Shown here in pieces: positions 5,640 through 5,915 of a stretch of DNA of 5,915 nucleotides. A model generated the notes under the pieces. It was given only the letters and a program-made list of their open reading frames with translations, did no database searches and had not been told where the DNA came from. Position numbers and translations under genes: made by a program. How positions within the stretch are numbered: position 1 is the stretch's first letter; each line of letters starts with the position of its first letter. The stretch comes from an uncultured Collinsella sp. (lineage in GTDB: Bacteria; Actinomycetota; Coriobacteriia; Coriobacteriales; Coriobacteriaceae): positions 1 to 5,915 of the forward strand of contig URIE01000104.1 of assembly GCA_900547805.1 (NCBI GenBank). Reading direction: 5' to 3'.

Positions 5640-5915
5640 TTATGCGTGCCAGATCTCGTCGCGGTACTCGCGAATGGTGCGGTCGGACGAGAACCAGCCA
5701 CTGGATGCGGTGTTGAGCAGCGCCTTGCGGTTCCAGGTCTCCTGGTCGCCATAGCTGCCGGTGAGCTTCTCCCAGGCGTCGACGTAGCTGCGGAAATCTG
5801 CCATAACCAAGTCGGGGTCGTTGTTGTTCATGAGCTCGTTGTAGATGCTCTCAAAGTTGCCCGAAAGGCCCGCAAAGGTGTTGTCCTTGAGCTCGTCCAT
5901 CACGCGGCCAAGACG
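5640..5915 (-). CDS. glgP: Glycogen/alpha-glucan phosphorylase, C-terminal 91 residues
   Basis: This is the 3' end of a GT35 phosphorylase, which releases glucose-1-phosphate from the non-reducing ends of glycogen. The frame is open from the window edge (RLGRVMDELK) to a TAA at 5640, so no start codon lies here. The recognisable part is the conserved family C-terminus: DLVMADFRSYVDAW, then a Tyr-Gly-Asp stretch, WNRKALLNTASSGWFSSDRTI, and REYRDEIWHA at the very end. The pyridoxal-phosphate lysine and active site lie outside the window. Its place upstream of glgC puts breakdown and synthesis of glycogen in one gene cluster. An apparent 87-residue frame starting with GTG at 5903 is only the internal remainder of this gene. 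Confidence 0.9.
   Translation of the reverse strand, partial: RLGRVMDELKDNTFAGLSGNFESIYNELMNNNDPDLVMADFRSYVDAWEKLTGSYGDQETWNRKALLNTASSGWFSSDRTIREYRDEIWHA

Noticed and set aside
1..5915. CRISPR arrays, transfer RNAs, ribosomal RNA, insertion sequences
   Set aside because: No regularly spaced repeats, no cloverleaf-like sequence and no transposase or terminal inverted repeats were seen.

Overview
The window is a glycogen-metabolism locus read entirely from the minus strand. It is GC-rich. The encoded proteins combine a Firmicutes-style GlgC/GlgD pair with a GC-rich, actinobacterial-looking base composition. The best guess is a gut Coriobacteriia genome, such as Collinsella or a relative. That is inferred from gene order, protein style and composition; no marker gene is present.

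Layout in transcription order, from high to low coordinates: the last 91 codons of a glycogen phosphorylase (5915-5640); a 105-bp spacer with an 11-bp perfect hairpin and the glgC leader; glgC, the catalytic ADP-glucose pyrophosphorylase (5534-4386); glgD, its non-catalytic partner, 4 nt downstream (4381-3254); a 90-bp spacer with a 12-bp perfect hairpin; glgA, glycogen synthase (3163-902), with an extra C-terminal tail of about 260 residues; a 217-bp spacer holding a terminator-like hairpin, a dyad and a candidate promoter; and the first 228 codons of a GH13 glycoside hydrolase that runs off the left edge (684-1).

Together the genes make ADP-glucose (GlgC with GlgD), polymerise it into alpha-1,4-glucan (GlgA), and break the polymer down again (GlgP, and the GH13 enzyme on maltodextrin-type products). 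No branching or debranching enzyme is visible here. GlgP-C-D-A look like one transcription unit, possibly tuned by the intergenic hairpins. The GH13 gene looks separately controlled.

The most unusual item is the GlgA C-terminus. After a complete GT5 synthase of about 485 residues, the protein continues with a low-complexity Lys/Ala/Thr/Pro/Glu tail. It resembles the basic tails of histone H1-like bacterial proteins and alternates acidic and strongly basic blocks. Other points of note are a 7-bp hairpin that puts the glgC start codon in its stem and the Shine-Dalgarno in its loop, and a precise Asp-to-Asn change at the catalytic position of GlgD.
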